A DNA stretch of 64,000 bases, taken from NCBI GenBank assembly GCA_038049695.1, contig CP142453.1:17984001-18048000 (forward strand). The letters are read 5' to 3'. Below the pieces are notes generated by a model. That model had not been told where the DNA came from, made no database searches, and worked only from the letters and a program-made list of their open reading frames with translations. This document shows, piece after piece, positions 1 through 12,689 of the stretch. How positions within the stretch are numbered: position 1 is the first letter of the stretch; every line of letters begins with the position of its first letter. The position numbers and the translations under genes are program-made. The stretch is from Cinnamomum chago (taxonomy: Eukaryota; Streptophyta; Magnoliopsida; Laurales; Lauraceae).

Positions 1-766
1 AGCTCTTACCTAGAGAAGGTCAAACAAGAGAGAGGGAAAGAAATGGAGTTCTTGCCCAACTTGAAAACTCAAGAAACTTATATCAATGGAGAGCTTGCAA
101 GGAGATGAAGAAAATGGCAGTCTTAGAATTTCCTTTGGAGCTCTCTAGCTAGATCAAACCAAGTGAGGAAGATGAAGGAGAAAAGAGCTCTCCTTGCCCT
201 AGGTTTAGAAATTGCAGAGATTTGGGGGAATGAGTGAAATGAGAGGAAGAAAGGGTTTTAAGTGATGACTCATGGGCCCCATTTGACTTGAACTTGAAAT
301 GGCTAAAACACGATCTTGTGGGCCTCGGATGACTTCGACGAAGAAGGATAAAACGATCTTCGAAATATCTAGTTTCCGAAAAGTATATTTTTGATGTAGT
401 TTTGAGATCTCGAAAATTGTGTCCAGATTTATGCAAGAAAGACAATTTTACCCTCTTTGGGCCAGAACTTGGGTTTTTGGGCTTCAAACATGAATGGTCT
501 TAAAACGAGAGTTGTAACACATAAAAAGATCATTCAAATGAAATCAAAACCACACTCACACGGAAAACGATACGATCTTCCCAAGCTTACACGTGCACTC
601 AAGCCTTCTTGAGTGTGTCTAACCAATACTAAACGTTCTCAAAATTCCCAAAGCTATGTCCAGGACTAAGGCTAATCACTTCTAACCCAACCACAACTAA
701 ACTCACTTAAGACTAAACACATACTAATCGCACACTAATCGAACTGGTCTGGGTCGGGGTCTAACA
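1..766 (-). repeat. 3' LTR of the chromovirus (first 766 bp of about 2845)
   Basis: Identical to 7700-8465 except for three substitutions. In element orientation it starts TGTTAGACCCCGACC at 766. The rest lies left of the window. Confidence 0.95.
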
Positions 767-780
767 TCCTCCACCCCTTA
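767..780 (-). other. polypurine tract
   Basis: In element orientation this reads TAAGGGGTGGAGGA directly before the 3' LTR. That is the expected plus-strand primer position for an LTR retrotransposon. Confidence 0.8.
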
Positions 781-803
781 GGATATTTGGTCCACCAAAT
801 AAA

Positions 804-3800
804 TCAAACATTTACCTCAGGTAAAAGCTGTGGATACTTTCTCTGCACTTGCTCTCTCAACTCCCAGGTGGCTTCCTCTGGTTCGTGATTTTCCCAAAGT
901 ACCTTGACCCAATGAATAGTCCGATTCCTCAATTCTTGCTCCTTAGTGTCAATGATCTTGATCGGTCTTTCCACATACGAGGCATCTTCCCGAATTTCTA
1001 AGGGCTCATGCTGTAGAATGTGTGCAGGACTAGAGACGTACTTCTTGAGCATCGAAACATGGAAAACATTATGTACCCCGGAGAATTCCGGCGGTAACGC
1101 AAGTCTATAAGCAACATCTCCAATCTTGCTCAGGATCTCATACGGACCGATAAACCTTCTAGACAACTTGCCCTTCTGTCCGAATCTCAAAGTCCCTCTA
1201 ACTGGCGAGATCTTCAAGAACACTTTGTCACCCACCTGAAACTGCAATTCTCTTCTGCGAGTATCTGCATAACTCTTCTGCCTACTTCGGGCGATTTTCA
1301 ACCTTTCCTGAATCAGCTTGACCTTGTCACTTGTCTCTCCAACTATCGTCGGTCCATGAAAACTACGTTCACCAACTTCTTCCCAGCAAACCGGAGTTCT
1401 GCATCTTCTACCATAAAGTGCCTCGAACGGTGCCATACCGATGCTAGAGTGGTAACTATTGTTATAAGCAAATTCACAAAGAGGTAAGCACTCATCCCAC
1501 TGAATCTTGAAATCCAATACACAAGCACGCAACATGTCTTCGAGAGTCTGTATCGTCCTTTCTGACTGACCATCGGTCTGAGGATGATAAGCTGTGCTGA
1601 ACTGAAGTTTGGTACCCATCGACTCATGAAGAGTTTTCCAAAACTTTGAAACAAACCTACTGTCTCTGTCTGAAGTAATAGAGACGGGCTGACCATGCTT
1701 ACTAACGATCTCCTCAACAAATAACTTCGCAAGCGGTGCCATATGCATCATGTTCCCTGTCTTCATCGGAATGAAGTGAGCAGACTTTGTCAGACGATCT
1801 ACAATGATCCAAATTGCATTATTCCCCTTCTTGGTATTTGGCAAACCGGAAACGAAATCCATGGTAATGTGCTCCCATTTCCACTCCGGAACCTCTAAAG
1901 GCTGTAACAAACCTGGAGGCTTCTGATGCTCTGCCTTGATCAACTGACAAGTTAGACAACGAGACACAAAAGCTGCTATCTCTCTCTTCATGTTATTCCA
2001 CCAAAACCGATTCTTCAAATTGTGGTACATCTTCGTGCTACCCGGATGCATAGAATATCTCGTGCTGTGAGCTTCATTCATTATCTCATCTTTCAAATCA
2101 TCCACATTTGGCACACACAACCGGTCACGAAAATACAATATCCCATTCACCATCTTGAAATCGGGGCGTTCTGCAATGACTTCCACTATCTTAGCCAAGT
2201 CTGGATCTTGTAACTGATTTTCCTTAATCTTCTGGATGAATATAGGTTCTGAAACTGTCATGTTCGCTAACATCGCACCCAATCTAAGGGTTTGTACCTC
2301 TACACCCAACTCCTCAAACTGCTGTAAGACACCCATTCCCCTCAAATTGGCCATAACCACTGATTTCCTACTCAATGCATCTGCTACCACATTCACCTTG
2401 CCTGGATGGTACTTAATTGGAAAGTCATAATCTTTGATATACTCCATCCACCTTCTCTGCCTCATGTTCAAATCCTTCTGCGAGAACAAATATTGTAAAC
2501 TTCTGTGATCTGAATGGACCTCAAATTTCTCTCCATAGAGATAGTGTCTCCACATCTTCAATGCGAAAACAACTGCTGCCAACTCCAAGTCGTGAGTCGC
2601 ATAATTCTTCTCATGGTCCTTCAACTGTCTCGAGCCATAGGCAATCACTTTGCCATCCTGCATCAATACACAACCCAGTCCCACATTCGAAGCATCTGTA
2701 TAAACAATAAATCCGCCGTTGTTCGAGGGTAATGTAAGAATCGGGGCTGTGGTTAACCTTCCTTTCAACTCTTGGAAACTGGTTTCACACTGATCAGTCC
2801 ACACAAACGGGACATTCTTCCTGGTCAACTTCGTCAACGGTGCTGCAATGGACGAAAAACCTTGAACAAATCTTCTGTAGTAGCCTGCTAACCCCAAAAA
2901 GCTTCTAATTTCTGTCACACTGTTTGGCCTAACCCAACTCACAACTGCTTCTATCTTAGCTGGATCAACTGCTAACCCTTCTCTGGAGATGATGTGGCCT
3001 AGAAAAGCAACTTGCTCTAACCAGAATTCGCATTTACTGAGTTTCGCATATAACTGGTTGTCCCTCAAGAGCTGCAACGCTGTCCTCAAATGTTCTTCAT
3101 GTTCCTTCTTACTCTTAGAATATACCAGGACATCATCAATAAACACTACTGTGGAATGATCCAAATAAGGTGCAAAGACCTTGTTCATCAAAGCTATAAA
3201 GACTGCTGGTGCATTCGTCAAACCAAAGGGCATCACCAAGAACTCATAGTGCCCATATCTTGTTCTAAAGGCTGTCTTCTGAACATCTGAGTCTCTAACT
3301 CTCAACTGATGGTACCCTGACCTCAAGTCTACCTTGGAAAAATAGGCTGCTCCTTGCAATTGGTCAAACAATTCATCTATCCTTGGCAAAGGATACTTGT
3401 TCTTCACTGTCACATGGTTCAACTTCCGATAGTCTATGCACATTCTCAAACTTCCATCCTTCTTCTTCACAAACAACACCGGTGCTCCCCACGGTGAAAC
3501 ACTTGGCCTAATAAAACCTTTGCTCAACAAATCTTGCAATTGGAGCTTTAGCTCACCCATTTCTGCTGGAGCCATCCTGTATGGTGCAATCGAGATCGGA
3601 GCTGTCCCTGGAAGGAGCTCAATTGTAAACTCAACTTCCCTAATTGGTGGTAAACCCGGGATTTCTTCTGGAAAAACATCCGGAAATTCACACACAATGG
3701 GGATATCCTCCACCCCTTGGGACTGTTTATCCTCCGTGATAAACGCAATAAATGCCTGACATCCACTCTGCACTAATCTGCTTGCCTTCAACACTGAAAT

Positions 3801-5489
3801 AAATCCTGCCTGAGACTTTCTCCTGTTCCCCTGAAATATCAATTCTGCCTGTGGCCCTTGAAATCTGAATGTGATGGTCTTACTAAAACAATCCATGGTG
3901 GCATGATATGCTTCTAACCAATCCATGCCTAAAATAACATCAAAATCATGCATGTCTAAAACTATGAGGTTGGCCGGTAAATTCACATCTCCTAACAACA
4001 CTGTACAACTAGGATAATGGGTTCTACACACAACTTGTTTCCCTACTGGAGTGGTCACTACTAAAATGTAATCCAACTCACTACATGGTGCATCAATCAA
4101 CTTAGCAAAACTAGGAGATGCAAAGGAATGAGTGGATCCAGGATCAAACAAAATCTGGGCTTCTACCCCACAAACAAGAAGTTTACCTTCTACCACGTCT
4201 CCTGCAGCTTCAGCATCTGCACGGTTGAGATAATACAAACGCCCATGCATCTGTAGTCTGTTTGGTACTTGATTCTGCCTTCCCTGGCCTTGTCTGTTCT
4301 GCTGTGGAGGACGAGCATTCTGATTCTGGACTGGTGGCCTAGCCTGCTGCTGCTGCTGAGGTGGTCTCATCTGATTCTGAACTGGTGCTTGATTCTGAGG
4401 AGCTACTTGTCTCTGTTGCTGGTTTCTGTTCCCTGGATTCTGAAGTAGTGGGCAATCCTTGATTGAATGGTTCATAGCCCCACACTTGAAACAGGCTCCC
4501 ATAGCCTTACGACATTCGTGTGTCTCATGGTTCTTGCCACAATGTCCACAACCTTGCCTCACATGGCCTTGTTCTTGCCTTGGCTTCTTGCCTTGCTGTT
4601 GCCTCTGGTTATGCTGCTGATATTGCTGCTTCCTGTCCTGAACAATCAGATTATTAATATCTTCAAATGTATAAGCCCGCTTGACTGCATCATCATATGT
4701 AGCTGGAGGCACTACTCCTAGGACATCTCTCATGATGATCGGATTCAATCCTTCCAAAAATTTAGTTATCTTCTTCCTTTCAGTGTCAATCAGCTCGGTG
4801 GCATATCTAGCCAATCTTTCAAATTTGGTGACATAGTCTAACACGGTCATGCTACCTTGCTTGAGTTGCTGAAACTCAATAGCCTTCTGCCTCTTGACAT
4901 GAGAGGGAATGTATTTGTCTTGAAACTGTATCTTGAAAGCTGCCCATGCCTCATCATCAGCCATCACTGCATATGGGTCCTTGACTGTTTGCCACCACCG
5001 GTCTGCAAGCCCATAAAATAAAGAAGCAGTGAGGTTGACTTTCTGTATACCCGTGCATATGAAAACATCAAAGATCTTCTCCGTATTGACTAGCCAGTCA
5101 TCTGCCACTAGCGGGTCCTCATTTCCCGAAAACTCCTTCGGTGCTCTTTTCCTAAACTTCTCAAATAGAGCATTAGGGTCTGGATCCCTATTCTGTATCA
5201 CAATCTGAGGACCTGCAGGTGGTGCTACGTTCCTGTTCTGAAGTACTTCTAACAGTTGCCTCTGAACTTGTGCCATCTCATCATCCTTCTTAGTTAGTTG
5301 CTCTTGAAATCTTGCTTGATTCTCATTAGCCTGTCTTTGCTGTGCTATCATGGCTTGCATAAGTTCCTGAAACTGTGTGGCTGTAGGTGTCTCAGAAGCA
5401 TCTGACTCATTCTGATTACTGCCTGAAGCATGATGATTTGGGGCTTTTCTTGGAGGCATATTGCTGTAAGACAAGTAGTTAGCACACAA
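804..5489 (-). CDS. gag-pol polyprotein of the chromovirus, intact
   Basis: One open frame of 1561 codons with no frameshift. Met11 (MPPRK...) may be the true start, as the first ten residues look like leader. Domains in order: retrotransposon gag about 118-260; a degenerate zinc knuckle at 314-326 (CX2CX3HX4C) and a canonical CX2CX4HX4C at 333-346; a Gln-rich linker; a pepsin-like protease with DPGST at 449-453; reverse transcriptase about 630-800 with the FIDD catalytic pair D785/D786; RNase H from about 928 with D932 and HSD at 992-994; an integrase HHCC zinc finger (H1141, H1148, C1178, C1181); and a DDE core with D1210, D1274 and E1310, the last two separated by 35 residues. A chromodomain-like tail spans about 1507-1556. 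The element looks coding-competent. The chromodomain class is known to direct integration to particular chromatin; whether this copy is expressed cannot be seen. Confidence 0.95.
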   Translation of the reverse strand: MCANYLSYSNMPPRKAPNHHASGSNQNESDASETPTATQFQELMQAMIAQQRQANENQARFQEQLTKKDDEMAQVQRQLLEVLQNRNVAPPAGPQIVIQNRDPDPNALFEKFRKRAPKEFSGNEDPLVADDWLVNTEKIFDVFICTGIQKVNLTASLFYGLADRWWQTVKDPYAVMADDEAWAAFKIQFQDKYIPSHVKRQKAIEFQQLKQGSMTVLDYVTKFERLARYATELIDTERKKITKFLEGLNPIIMRDVLGVVPPATYDDAVKRAYTFEDINNLIVQDRKQQYQQHNQRQQQGKKPRQEQGHVRQGCGHCGKNHETHECRKAMGACFKCGAMNHSIKDCPLLQNPGNRNQQQRQVAPQNQAPVQNQMRPPQQQQQARPPVQNQNARPPQQNRQGQGRQNQVPNRLQMHGRLYYLNRADAEAAGDVVEGKLLVCGVEAQILFDPGSTHSFASPSFAKLIDAPCSELDYILVVTTPVGKQVVCRTHYPSCTVLLGDVNLPANLIVLDMHDFDVILGMDWLEAYHATMDCFSKTITFRFQGPQAELIFQGNRRKSQAGFISVLKASRLVQSGCQAFIAFITEDKQSQGVEDIPIVCEFPDVFPEEIPGLPPIREVEFTIELLPGTAPISIAPYRMAPAEMGELKLQLQDLLSKGFIRPSVSPWGAPVLFVKKKDGSLRMCIDYRKLNHVTVKNKYPLPRIDELFDQLQGAAYFSKVDLRSGYHQLRVRDSDVQKTAFRTRYGHYEFLVMPFGLTNAPAVFIALMNKVFAPYLDHSTVVFIDDVLVYSKSKKEHEEHLRTALQLLRDNQLYAKLSKCEFWLEQVAFLGHIISREGLAVDPAKIEAVVSWVRPNSVTEIRSFLGLAGYYRRFVQGFSSIAAPLTKLTRKNVPFVWTDQCETSFQELKGRLTTAPILTLPSNNGGFIVYTDASNVGLGCVLMQDGKVIAYGSRQLKDHEKNYATHDLELAAVVFALKMWRHYLYGEKFEVHSDHRSLQYLFSQKDLNMRQRRWMEYIKDYDFPIKYHPGKVNVVADALSRKSVVMANLRGMGVLQQFEELGVEVQTLRLGAMLANMTVSEPIFIQKIKENQLQDPDLAKIVEVIAERPDFKMVNGILYFRDRLCVPNVDDLKDEIMNEAHSTRYSMHPGSTKMYHNLKNRFWWNNMKREIAAFVSRCLTCQLIKAEHQKPPGLLQPLEVPEWKWEHITMDFVSGLPNTKKGNNAIWIIVDRLTKSAHFIPMKTGNMMHMAPLAKLFVEEIVSKHGQPVSITSDRDSRFVSKFWKTLHESMGTKLQFSTAYHPQTDGQSERTIQTLEDMLRACVLDFKIQWDECLPLCEFAYNNSYHSSIGMAPFEALYGRRCRTPVCWEEVGERSFHGPTIVGETSDKVKLIQERLKIARSRQKSYADTRRRELQFQVGDKVFLKISPVRGTLRFGQKGKLSRRFIGPYEILSKIGDVAYRLALPPEFSGVHNVFHVSMLKKYVSSPAHILQHEPLEIREDASYVERPIKIIDTKEQELRNRTIHWVKVLWENHEPEEATWELREQVQRKYPQLLPEVNV

Positions 5490-5604
5490 TAAACATGGTA
5501 CAAGGGTTTCTAAGGTCCTATACTAGCGAGTCTATCGAACTCACGAATCCTCGCCACGTTCCTAAGACCTTTCTAGTTTCTTTTAATTGCCTGAAACATG
5601 TCTC

Positions 5605-5616
5605 GCTCTGATACCA
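5605..5616 (-). other. tRNA-iMet primer-binding site
   Basis: In element orientation it reads TGGTATCAGAGC, the standard initiator-methionine tRNA complement of plant Ty3 elements. It lies four bases inside the 5' LTR end. About 115 bases separate it from the gag-pol start. Confidence 0.92.
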
Positions 5617-5620
5617 GTCC

Positions 5621-8465
5621 TGTCGCGACCCCGGAACGGATTCCCGGGCCCGCGACGTTGGTGATGATGTTTATGCTCAATGGTTCATTATTTTCCCACA
5701 GGTTCCCGCGGTGAGGATTCCCAAAGACACGCGGAATCTGGCTCACACGTACACGATTTGCGGAAGCGTGTAGCAAAACACAACTAGATAAGCACCAGTA
5801 AAATATTTAGGTGCTATCACAATAATATACAAGACAAAGTATCAAAGGAATAAGTTAACAAGACATTCCCAACATTATTCAAGTTACAAGTCTAACAAGA
5901 AAGTAAATTAAGTTTTGTTACAATTCCCAAGAGAGGCCAACAGAGGCCAATACACAACTCCAACATAAACGAAAGGACCCTAAGACAAAATGTGACGAAA
6001 CTCAGGAACCAGACCGACATCTAGATGACATCGTCGGGCTGCCACTCTCTCACGGGAGTTGGCTCACAAGCCTCCTCCTGACGCTCCTCCTCAAAGGCAA
6101 CGTCACCTGCACCTGGGCACCAACAAGCAAGGGTCAAACACGACGGTTTGGCAGGTAATCAATATAGGCATGAACATGACAATAATACTTTGGAAAAGCA
6201 CTTGAAATCGAATACTTGATTTGAACTGTCACAATAGCTGAGGTATCAAAACAAACTAGCATGAGTACTAAATATATCATGAAAAGTTACAATCCACAAA
6301 GAGCCCATCCTTTCTCTATCATTTATATAATGAAAAGAGCAAGCACGCACGACAAGCACGATATACATAATATAAGCACGACACGATTTCCCACAAAGAC
6401 GGGAATTCCGGCCGCGGAACCGGACACGCACGATGTGTAATAAATACACGACCAGTCTGCAGACAGTCCACATGTTTAAAGACTCCCAGACAGTGGATCA
6501 AACCGAAGGGGCAGTCTAAGCTCAGTGGTGTTTACTTAGTTCATGAATGCACAAAACACGCGAAGCACGATCAAACACGTCGAGATAAAAAGGGGGAATT
6601 CACTTATCACAACACGACGAGCACGACTAGCACGAGGCATAATATTTATGCAAAACACGCTTAGGAAGTGATCCCCTTTTTCTTAACAAAACTTCAAAAC
6701 ACGGTTGTACTAACACTTCAAAATGAGTTCACAATGGTATTCATCATACCCAAAAATCAAGGTTCAAACACAAAGTCTATCAAGCACATACAAGGACCTT
6801 TGGATGGTTGTTGTACAATCGAAGCCCAGATGCGGAGTTAAAAATAGAATTGGTGCCCCAGAAGTTCAAGGACATCTCGGGTCTCGAGTGTACAATATCA
6901 AGCTAAAGGTCACTTAACATGTCCTAGTTTTTCATTCTTGCTAAACTCGTCAAAATACACAAACAGTGAATTTCGGTCACCTCGCGGTCAGGTGGCGGCT
7001 AGCCGAACTGGGGCCCGGCGGCTAGCCGCAAGGTGACTGCCAGGCTGACCGCCGAAATACCAATTTTGAACTTAGCTCTCGGGAAATGGAACCGCATTGC
7101 GCGGTTGGCTTGCGGTTAACCGCGAGTAGGACTGGCGGTTAGCCGTGAGCTGACCGCTGGTCCCAGGTAAAAATGCTAGCTTCTGGAAAGGTAACCGCTG
7201 AGTTCGGTCAGCATGCGGTTAGCCGAAGTGGACACGGGCGGCTAGCCGCGAGCTGACCGCTGTGCTGACCGCCAGTGCACGGGAATGCGTTTCAGCACAG
7301 ATTTTTCACATTTCTCTTCTTCCCTTCCATTCATTCTCATTCCACTTATATTCCCTGAGTCTACATACTCTCCAAGGGACAAAGCACACCTCCAAAACTC
7401 ATGAAAACACAATCATAAAGCTTGTAAACATATCCATATGCAAAGTTTCCAAAACAATAATGTAGCTTAAAATAACATGCACAATGATCCTATAGAGATT
7501 ACTTGCCTTGCCCAAATGCTAAACACTCCACTTCAAGCTCTTCACACAAGCTAATCCCACACTACAAGCCAAACCAAGAAAACACACAAAACTTACTCAA
7601 AAAAATGGAAACAAGAAACCCATTTTCCAAATAGGGTTTGAAAACATGAAAAACATGATCTTAAGGAACTAAAATGACTCAATGGAAAGTATGGGTTGAA
7701 GCTCTTACCTAGAGAAGGTCAAACAAGAGAGAGGGAAAGAAATGGAGTTCTTGCCCAACTTGAAAACTCAAGAAACTTATATCAATGGAGAGCTTGCAAG
7801 GAGATGAAGAAAATGGTAGTCTTAGAATTTCCTTTGGAGCTCTCTAGCTAGATCAAACCAAGTGAGGAAGATGAAGGAGAAAAGAGCTCTCCTTGCCCTA
7901 GGTTTAGAAATTGCAGAGATTTGGGGGAATGAGTGAAATGAGAGGAAGAAAGGGTTTTAAGTGATGACTCATGGGCCCCATTTGACTTGAACTTGAAATG
8001 GCTAAAACACGATCTTGTGGGCCTCGGATGACTTCGACGAAGAAGGATAAAACGATCGTCGAAATATCTAGTTTCCGAAAAGTATATTTTTGATGTAGTT
8101 TTGAGATCTCGAAAATTGTGTCCAGATTTATGCAAGAAAGACAATTTTACCCTCTTTGGGCCAGAACTTGGGTTTTTGGGCTTCAAACATGAATGGTCTT
8201 AAAACGAGCGTTGTAACACATAAAAAGATCATTCAAATGAAATCAAAACCACACTCACACGGAAAACGATACGATCTTCCCAAGCTTACACGTGCACTCA
8301 AGCCTTCTTGAGTGTGTCTAACCAATACTAAACGTTCTCAAAATTCCCAAAGCTATGTCCAGGACTAAGGCTAATCACTTCTAACCCAACCACAACTAAA
8401 CTCACTTAAGACTAAACACATACTAATCGCACACTAATCGAACTGGTCTGGGTCGGGGTCTAACA
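5621..8465 (-). repeat. 5' LTR of the chromovirus, 2845 bp
   Basis: Bounded by TGTCGCGACC at 5621 (four bases from the primer site) and GGGGTCTAACA at 8465. It contains many GCACGA/ACACGA words at about 6330-6680 and a cluster of CGGCTAGCCG-type palindromes at 6994-7249. A short minus-strand frame at 7848-8186 recurs in the other LTR at 149-487. That recurrence follows from LTR identity and is not evidence of a gene. Confidence 0.93.
6994..7249. repeat. cluster of GC-rich palindromes inside the LTR
   Basis: Perfect or near-perfect palindromes recur: GCGGTTAACCGC at 7112-7123, GCGGCTAGCCGC at 7238-7249, and variants near 6994, 7017, 7135 and 7214. Between them are GAGCTGACCGC words. The stretch is clearly GC-richer than its surroundings. 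Function unknown; it could be binding sites or structured RNA in the LTR transcript. Confidence 0.75.
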
Positions 8466-10837
8466 GTTCTTTTGTTGCCGGACAAAGTAGATATAAGGTC
8501 ATCTAAGAAGAAACGAACCTGCATGAACAAATTCAGATGAATCATAAATATTGAAAATAATGAAATAACTTGAATTTTAAAGCTATGTTACCATATCACT
8601 TACAGGTCTCTTAGGGATGAAGTCATCATCCTTTTTGACCTTTGGTTGTGTTGACAACTCATTATATTCGTCATCGTCTTTTTTAACCTTTGGTTGCGTT
8701 GACATCTCATTATCTTCCTCATCTTTTTTTTGAGGCCTTGAGAGTCGACAAGACATCTCATTACCTTCCTCATCTTTTTTTTTAGGCCTTGAGAGTCGCA
8801 ATCTTGTCACCACCGAGTACCATTCCATATAAAATTCACTATGCATTAGTGAATCATCAAGTTCTTCACTCATTAGTAACATCTTATGCCTCGCATCCCA
8901 AATGGCATTGACCTCTTTCATCGATTTGCTGTAATCATAAGCAGCCTTTCTCACTCTATCAACTCTATCAAATGGCATGCGGAGATATATGGGGAGCAAC
9001 TGTCTCAATCCGAATTGCTTCATTACCCGTTCGGAGTTGTGACGTTCGGCAATCCAATAGAAGATTAGAGCTGTGTTAGATGTGAATAATTGCTTATCTT
9101 CTTTGTGAACTACATCAGCTAGTTTATCAACCACATCTGTATACGGCATCCATATAAACTACACAAGAGATTTTCATTACATATTTATTGATAACAAATC
9201 AGATATCAATTATAATATTCATATTAAAAATAAAATAAATTACACTCACTTCTTCTACTTTCATGTTAGCAATTTGCTCCCGACGATCCTTAGTGTTCAT
9301 TGGAGGCCTATGCTTTTTTATGTTTTTTTCCCATGTCTTATACAGCGGAAAGTCAAAATGCAATAACACATCGATATAGTCATCGCTAGGACGCAAGAAT
9401 TCCATTCTGGAATATGCCCAAATCTGCCAAACAAACATTATATGAATGTAAAGTCCTTTTTTAGAAAAGAGTTCATATTCAATATTATAGCCAAGTAAAC
9501 AAATATGGGTGTTACCTGCAACAATTGCAATGGGCCAGTCAAGGTATCAGATGGATCCGTTGCTTTCTGTTTTTTTACTTTTTTCCCCTCTCCATCTTTC
9601 CTTCCTTCATCCCACTTCGAAAGCATTGTTGCTTTACCTAGCATCCTATATAGGTTGGCAAGGCATGCTGGGCCCCATGCATACCTTTTAAATTCTCTAA
9701 ATAAACCAAGCAACCAAGCCGGGGCAGAAGTACCACATGAGTTGCCAACTATTTGGCCTCCCACCAAGCAGAATAAATAGGCTCTTGTGTTGCACTTCTC
9801 TTTAACTTCATGCTGTTTTTTCTTTTTTTTGTTTCCTTTGAAGTTGTTTTCTTTGAAGTTATTTTTCATCCAAGAAAAGTTTAGTCTTGTGCCAATGCTA
9901 TCTCGTTTCGGCACCGGTTCCATGCCTAGAAGCTCCCTGCAAATCTCCGCTGTTTTCTCTGTACTATGTTTTGTTTTTCCTGTCACTGGCGGTCCATCAA
10001 TGGGGAGGCCGTATATATATGCCACATCCTCTAAGGTGATAGTTGCCTCCCCACATGGAAGATGGAAGGTATTCGTTTCAGGCCTCCATCTTTCTACCAA
10101 TGCGCTGATCACAGCATGATCTATTGTCATGTCTGAAATACTAGACAAGTGCTCCAACCCACACATTCGCACATAGTCTTCTTGTTGGAGTGTGAGATGC
10201 CAACTATCCTTGTCATGTGTGGTTCGGATTATTCTCAACTTTGGTGGTTCCTATAAATGTTATTTACAAAATAAATTTAATATTACAAAATCATGTACGC
10301 ATTAAGTGGTTTAGGAGATAAAAATAAATATAACATTACATTTAAATATAAAAGTAAAGGATTGGATGTACCTCTCCTTGCAAAATTGCTTCAGAAACAT
10401 GGACATTTTGAAGATATAATAAATTCTCCTCGTTAAATTGATTATCATTGTCCATCTACACATAATGTAAAAAAAAAAAGTGATCATTGCTCTTCACTTC
10501 TTGTCAAGTTAATAACTGGTGTTTTCTAGCATATGACCAAAACAATAACATATGATCTTTATTGGCGTATATCATTTCTCCTACTATGAACAACACAATA
10601 ACATATGACCTTCAATGCTAATGGGTGTTGCAAACAAGTACGATCTAGTAACTCCTCAGTTTAAAACTATAACTACATAATGAAAAACATATTCAACCAA
10701 ATAAACAACAAAGAAATATAAATCAAAGATACCTTGCCTGGCGATGCTTCATCCTTTTCTTTATTGGATATACTTGCACAGTTTGGGTCCTTATTCAGAC
10801 AACTGAATTCAGGCATTGCTTTATCAGAGTCTGCCAT
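8466..10837 (-). pseudogene. plant mobile domain (PMD, aminotransferase-like) gene, split by the chromovirus
   Basis: Inferred exons: 10837-10733, 10455-10372, 10250-9516, 9423-9250, 9158-8604 and 8518-8466. Every junction is GT-AG and every intron is phase 0, giving about 568 residues before the break. Exon 3 and exon 4 hold the PMD core: a WRPETNTFHLPCGE stretch, then TLEDVAYIYGLPIDG, a tryptophan-rich WLLGLFREFKRYAWGPACLANLY and IWAYSRMEFLRP. Exon 5 ends with four imperfect repeats of about 16 residues rich in Lys/Asp/Glu (SRPKKKDEEGNEMS, TQPKVKKDDDEYNELS). Exon 6 stays open for 53 bases up to the LTR edge at 8466. PMD proteins occur as host genes (MAIN/MAIL) and inside transposons; the terminal repeat on its right suggests the transposon class. 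The 3' end should lie left of the window. Could be intact apart from the insertion. Confidence 0.85.
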
Positions 10838-12689
10838 ATGTTCTGCTCGGTTGTTTTTCTAGTAGCTAGTCCCTGTTAAGACCCACTACACTCCGAGATG
10901 GCTCTTGAATCTATGACCATTTGGTAGGCAAAAATGATACAAATTCAGTTCTTCATGGCATATTGTGTTCTTTTGTTAGATTAAGTCATGAACCTTCCTT
11001 CGAAAAACACATTAAGAAAAATACAGAAAAAAAAAATTCATTAGCAGGACCTGGACCTGGACCTAAGCTCACAACCATGGGATGAATTTAAAACAAAAAA
11101 TTCAAACTTGATCAACTCTGTTTAGAGCAAATGATGTTTAGTCACTATAAACTGCAAATCAAATATGCCTTCTCAGTATGAAAATGAAGTAGTTCAGCTG
11201 AATTGGTAGCAATAAATACCTAAGCCCCATACACGGCTTGAATGACAAATAGTCAATAAAGAACAAAAAGGAAAAATATATTACAGATGGTATCCAATAG
11301 TTAGCAATCAAAAGGTACTGTTATCCATGTCGATTACCATTAAAAAAAATTAACAAACCATGTCAATTGAGTGAAACATAGAGTCTATAGAGAGTTTATT
11401 TGGCTGATATTATTAGAATATGGGGTCCACAATCATGGTTATCTTAATTAGTGGAATTTTTCTAGTAAATGTCCCCTGAATCAATCTCTCAGTTACTTCA
11501 TTTATAAAGAACTCATCTTACCTTATCTATCACATCTCACATTATCGCTCTTTTTAAAGAAGGAAAAAACTCCTTTTATAGGCCATTTCGCCTTTATATT
11601 TCTTCCTTATGCAAGAAATTAAAACTCCTTTCACAACTCTGCATTAACTTCCTTTCCTCTTTTTTCCTAAATTACTCTAATTTAATTTACAGAGTGATAC
11701 AAGTAGCTCGCTTGCCGTTCGTTGTCCACAACAATAAATGCTGTTGGCATGTTCATGCACCTTTAAATGGGAAATTGAAATTCTGCCTATCGAACATGCT
11801 TACTTATCTCATGTGCCACCTAAGAATGGGAAACATATTACAATGGCACATTGGAATCCATTCACCCGGTGCACCCCATTGTAAACAACTAACAGTAGAA
11901 GACCTTAACACATCAGACAATCTCAAGTCTCAACTATCAGAACCATAGAAAAAATCATAGGTGAAGGTATACATCCAAGGGGGAAAAAGACCAATCAAAA
12001 CTGTAGAATAGCACAATCTATGATTTTTCAGGAATGCCCAATCCACAATCTATGATTTTTCAATGAAAATAACCGATATAGCTCAAGGGAAGAACTAGCT
12101 GGTTAGCAACTGTAACTAACCTTATCGACGGCATGCTGGGACTTTCAGTGAACGGAGCACTTTACAGTCGAGTGAATGCAAAAGAACTTCATTCCAAAAA
12201 GGAAAAACACAGACATGTAATGGTTAAACAAAAAAAAAAAAAATATACCATCACCTATTATTTCAAGAAAATCACACGACATGCAAGTCCATGAAAAACC
12301 TAGACTAACAATGGTTACAGATCAACAAATCATCTTTTATATTTGCAAGAAAAAAAAAAAAAAAAAAACAGGACAACATATACAAACAACCAAGAAAAGC
12401 TCCTCAGTTCAATAATAACATCTCAACGCCTATGCCCATATTTCTTAAACCCTCCTCTGACGACATGAATATGATCAATAATAGTTTGTTTGTCCTTGTA
12501 CAACTACTTATCTGAAAGGGCTCTCTAGTCTTACAAGAGAAGGAAAGAGTTTAATGTGTGGGAATTTATTACCTTGAAAACAAGGGCCTGAGATTAGAGT
12601 CTTCTTCTAGGGCTTGGGTTTTGATGTAGAGGAAAAGAGGAGGAGAGAGTATGTGATGTGGAGTAGTGTGATCTGTGAAGGGGCATTCT
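10838..12689. other. non-coding leader/intron region upstream of the PMD gene
   Basis: AT-rich with several A-runs (near 12231 and 12350). It probably holds a long 5'UTR intron of the PMD gene plus the partial terminal repeat at 11395-11475. No conserved coding segment recognised. Confidence 0.5.
11395..11475. repeat. second partial copy of the MULE terminal repeat
   Basis: About 80 bases (GGGGTCCACAATCATGGTTA ... CTAGTAAATGTCCC) align in the same orientation with 12871-12952. It lies 1477 bp inside the proposed element end. It may be a nested element end or a duplicated terminus. Confidence 0.6.

Larger units (their letters stand above)
1..8465 (-). mobile_element. Ty3/Gypsy LTR retrotransposon, chromovirus (Tekay/Del-like), left LTR truncated by window edge
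   Basis: Reading right to left, the element has a 5' LTR (8465-5621), a primer-binding site (5616-5605), one gag-pol frame (5489-804), a polypurine tract (780-767) and the start of the 3' LTR (766 down to base 1). Positions 1-766 align without gaps to 7700-8465. I count three differences (118/7817, 359/8058, 510/8209), about 0.4%, so the insertion is young. The LTR begins TG and ends CA on the plus strand. The internal region is about 4.85 kb. The long LTR (2.85 kb) plus a C-terminal chromodomain fits the Tekay/Del clade; the clade name is inference from these traits. The target duplication cannot be checked because the left end lies outside the window. Right flank begins GTTCT. Confidence 0.95.

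Noticed and set aside
149..487. 112-codon minus-strand frame repeated at 7848-8186
   Set aside because: It recurs because the two LTRs are the same sequence. No domain, and nothing suggests translation.
1343..4721. Open frames on the plus strand and other minus frames within gag-pol
   Set aside because: Shadows of the long gag-pol frame without recognisable domains.
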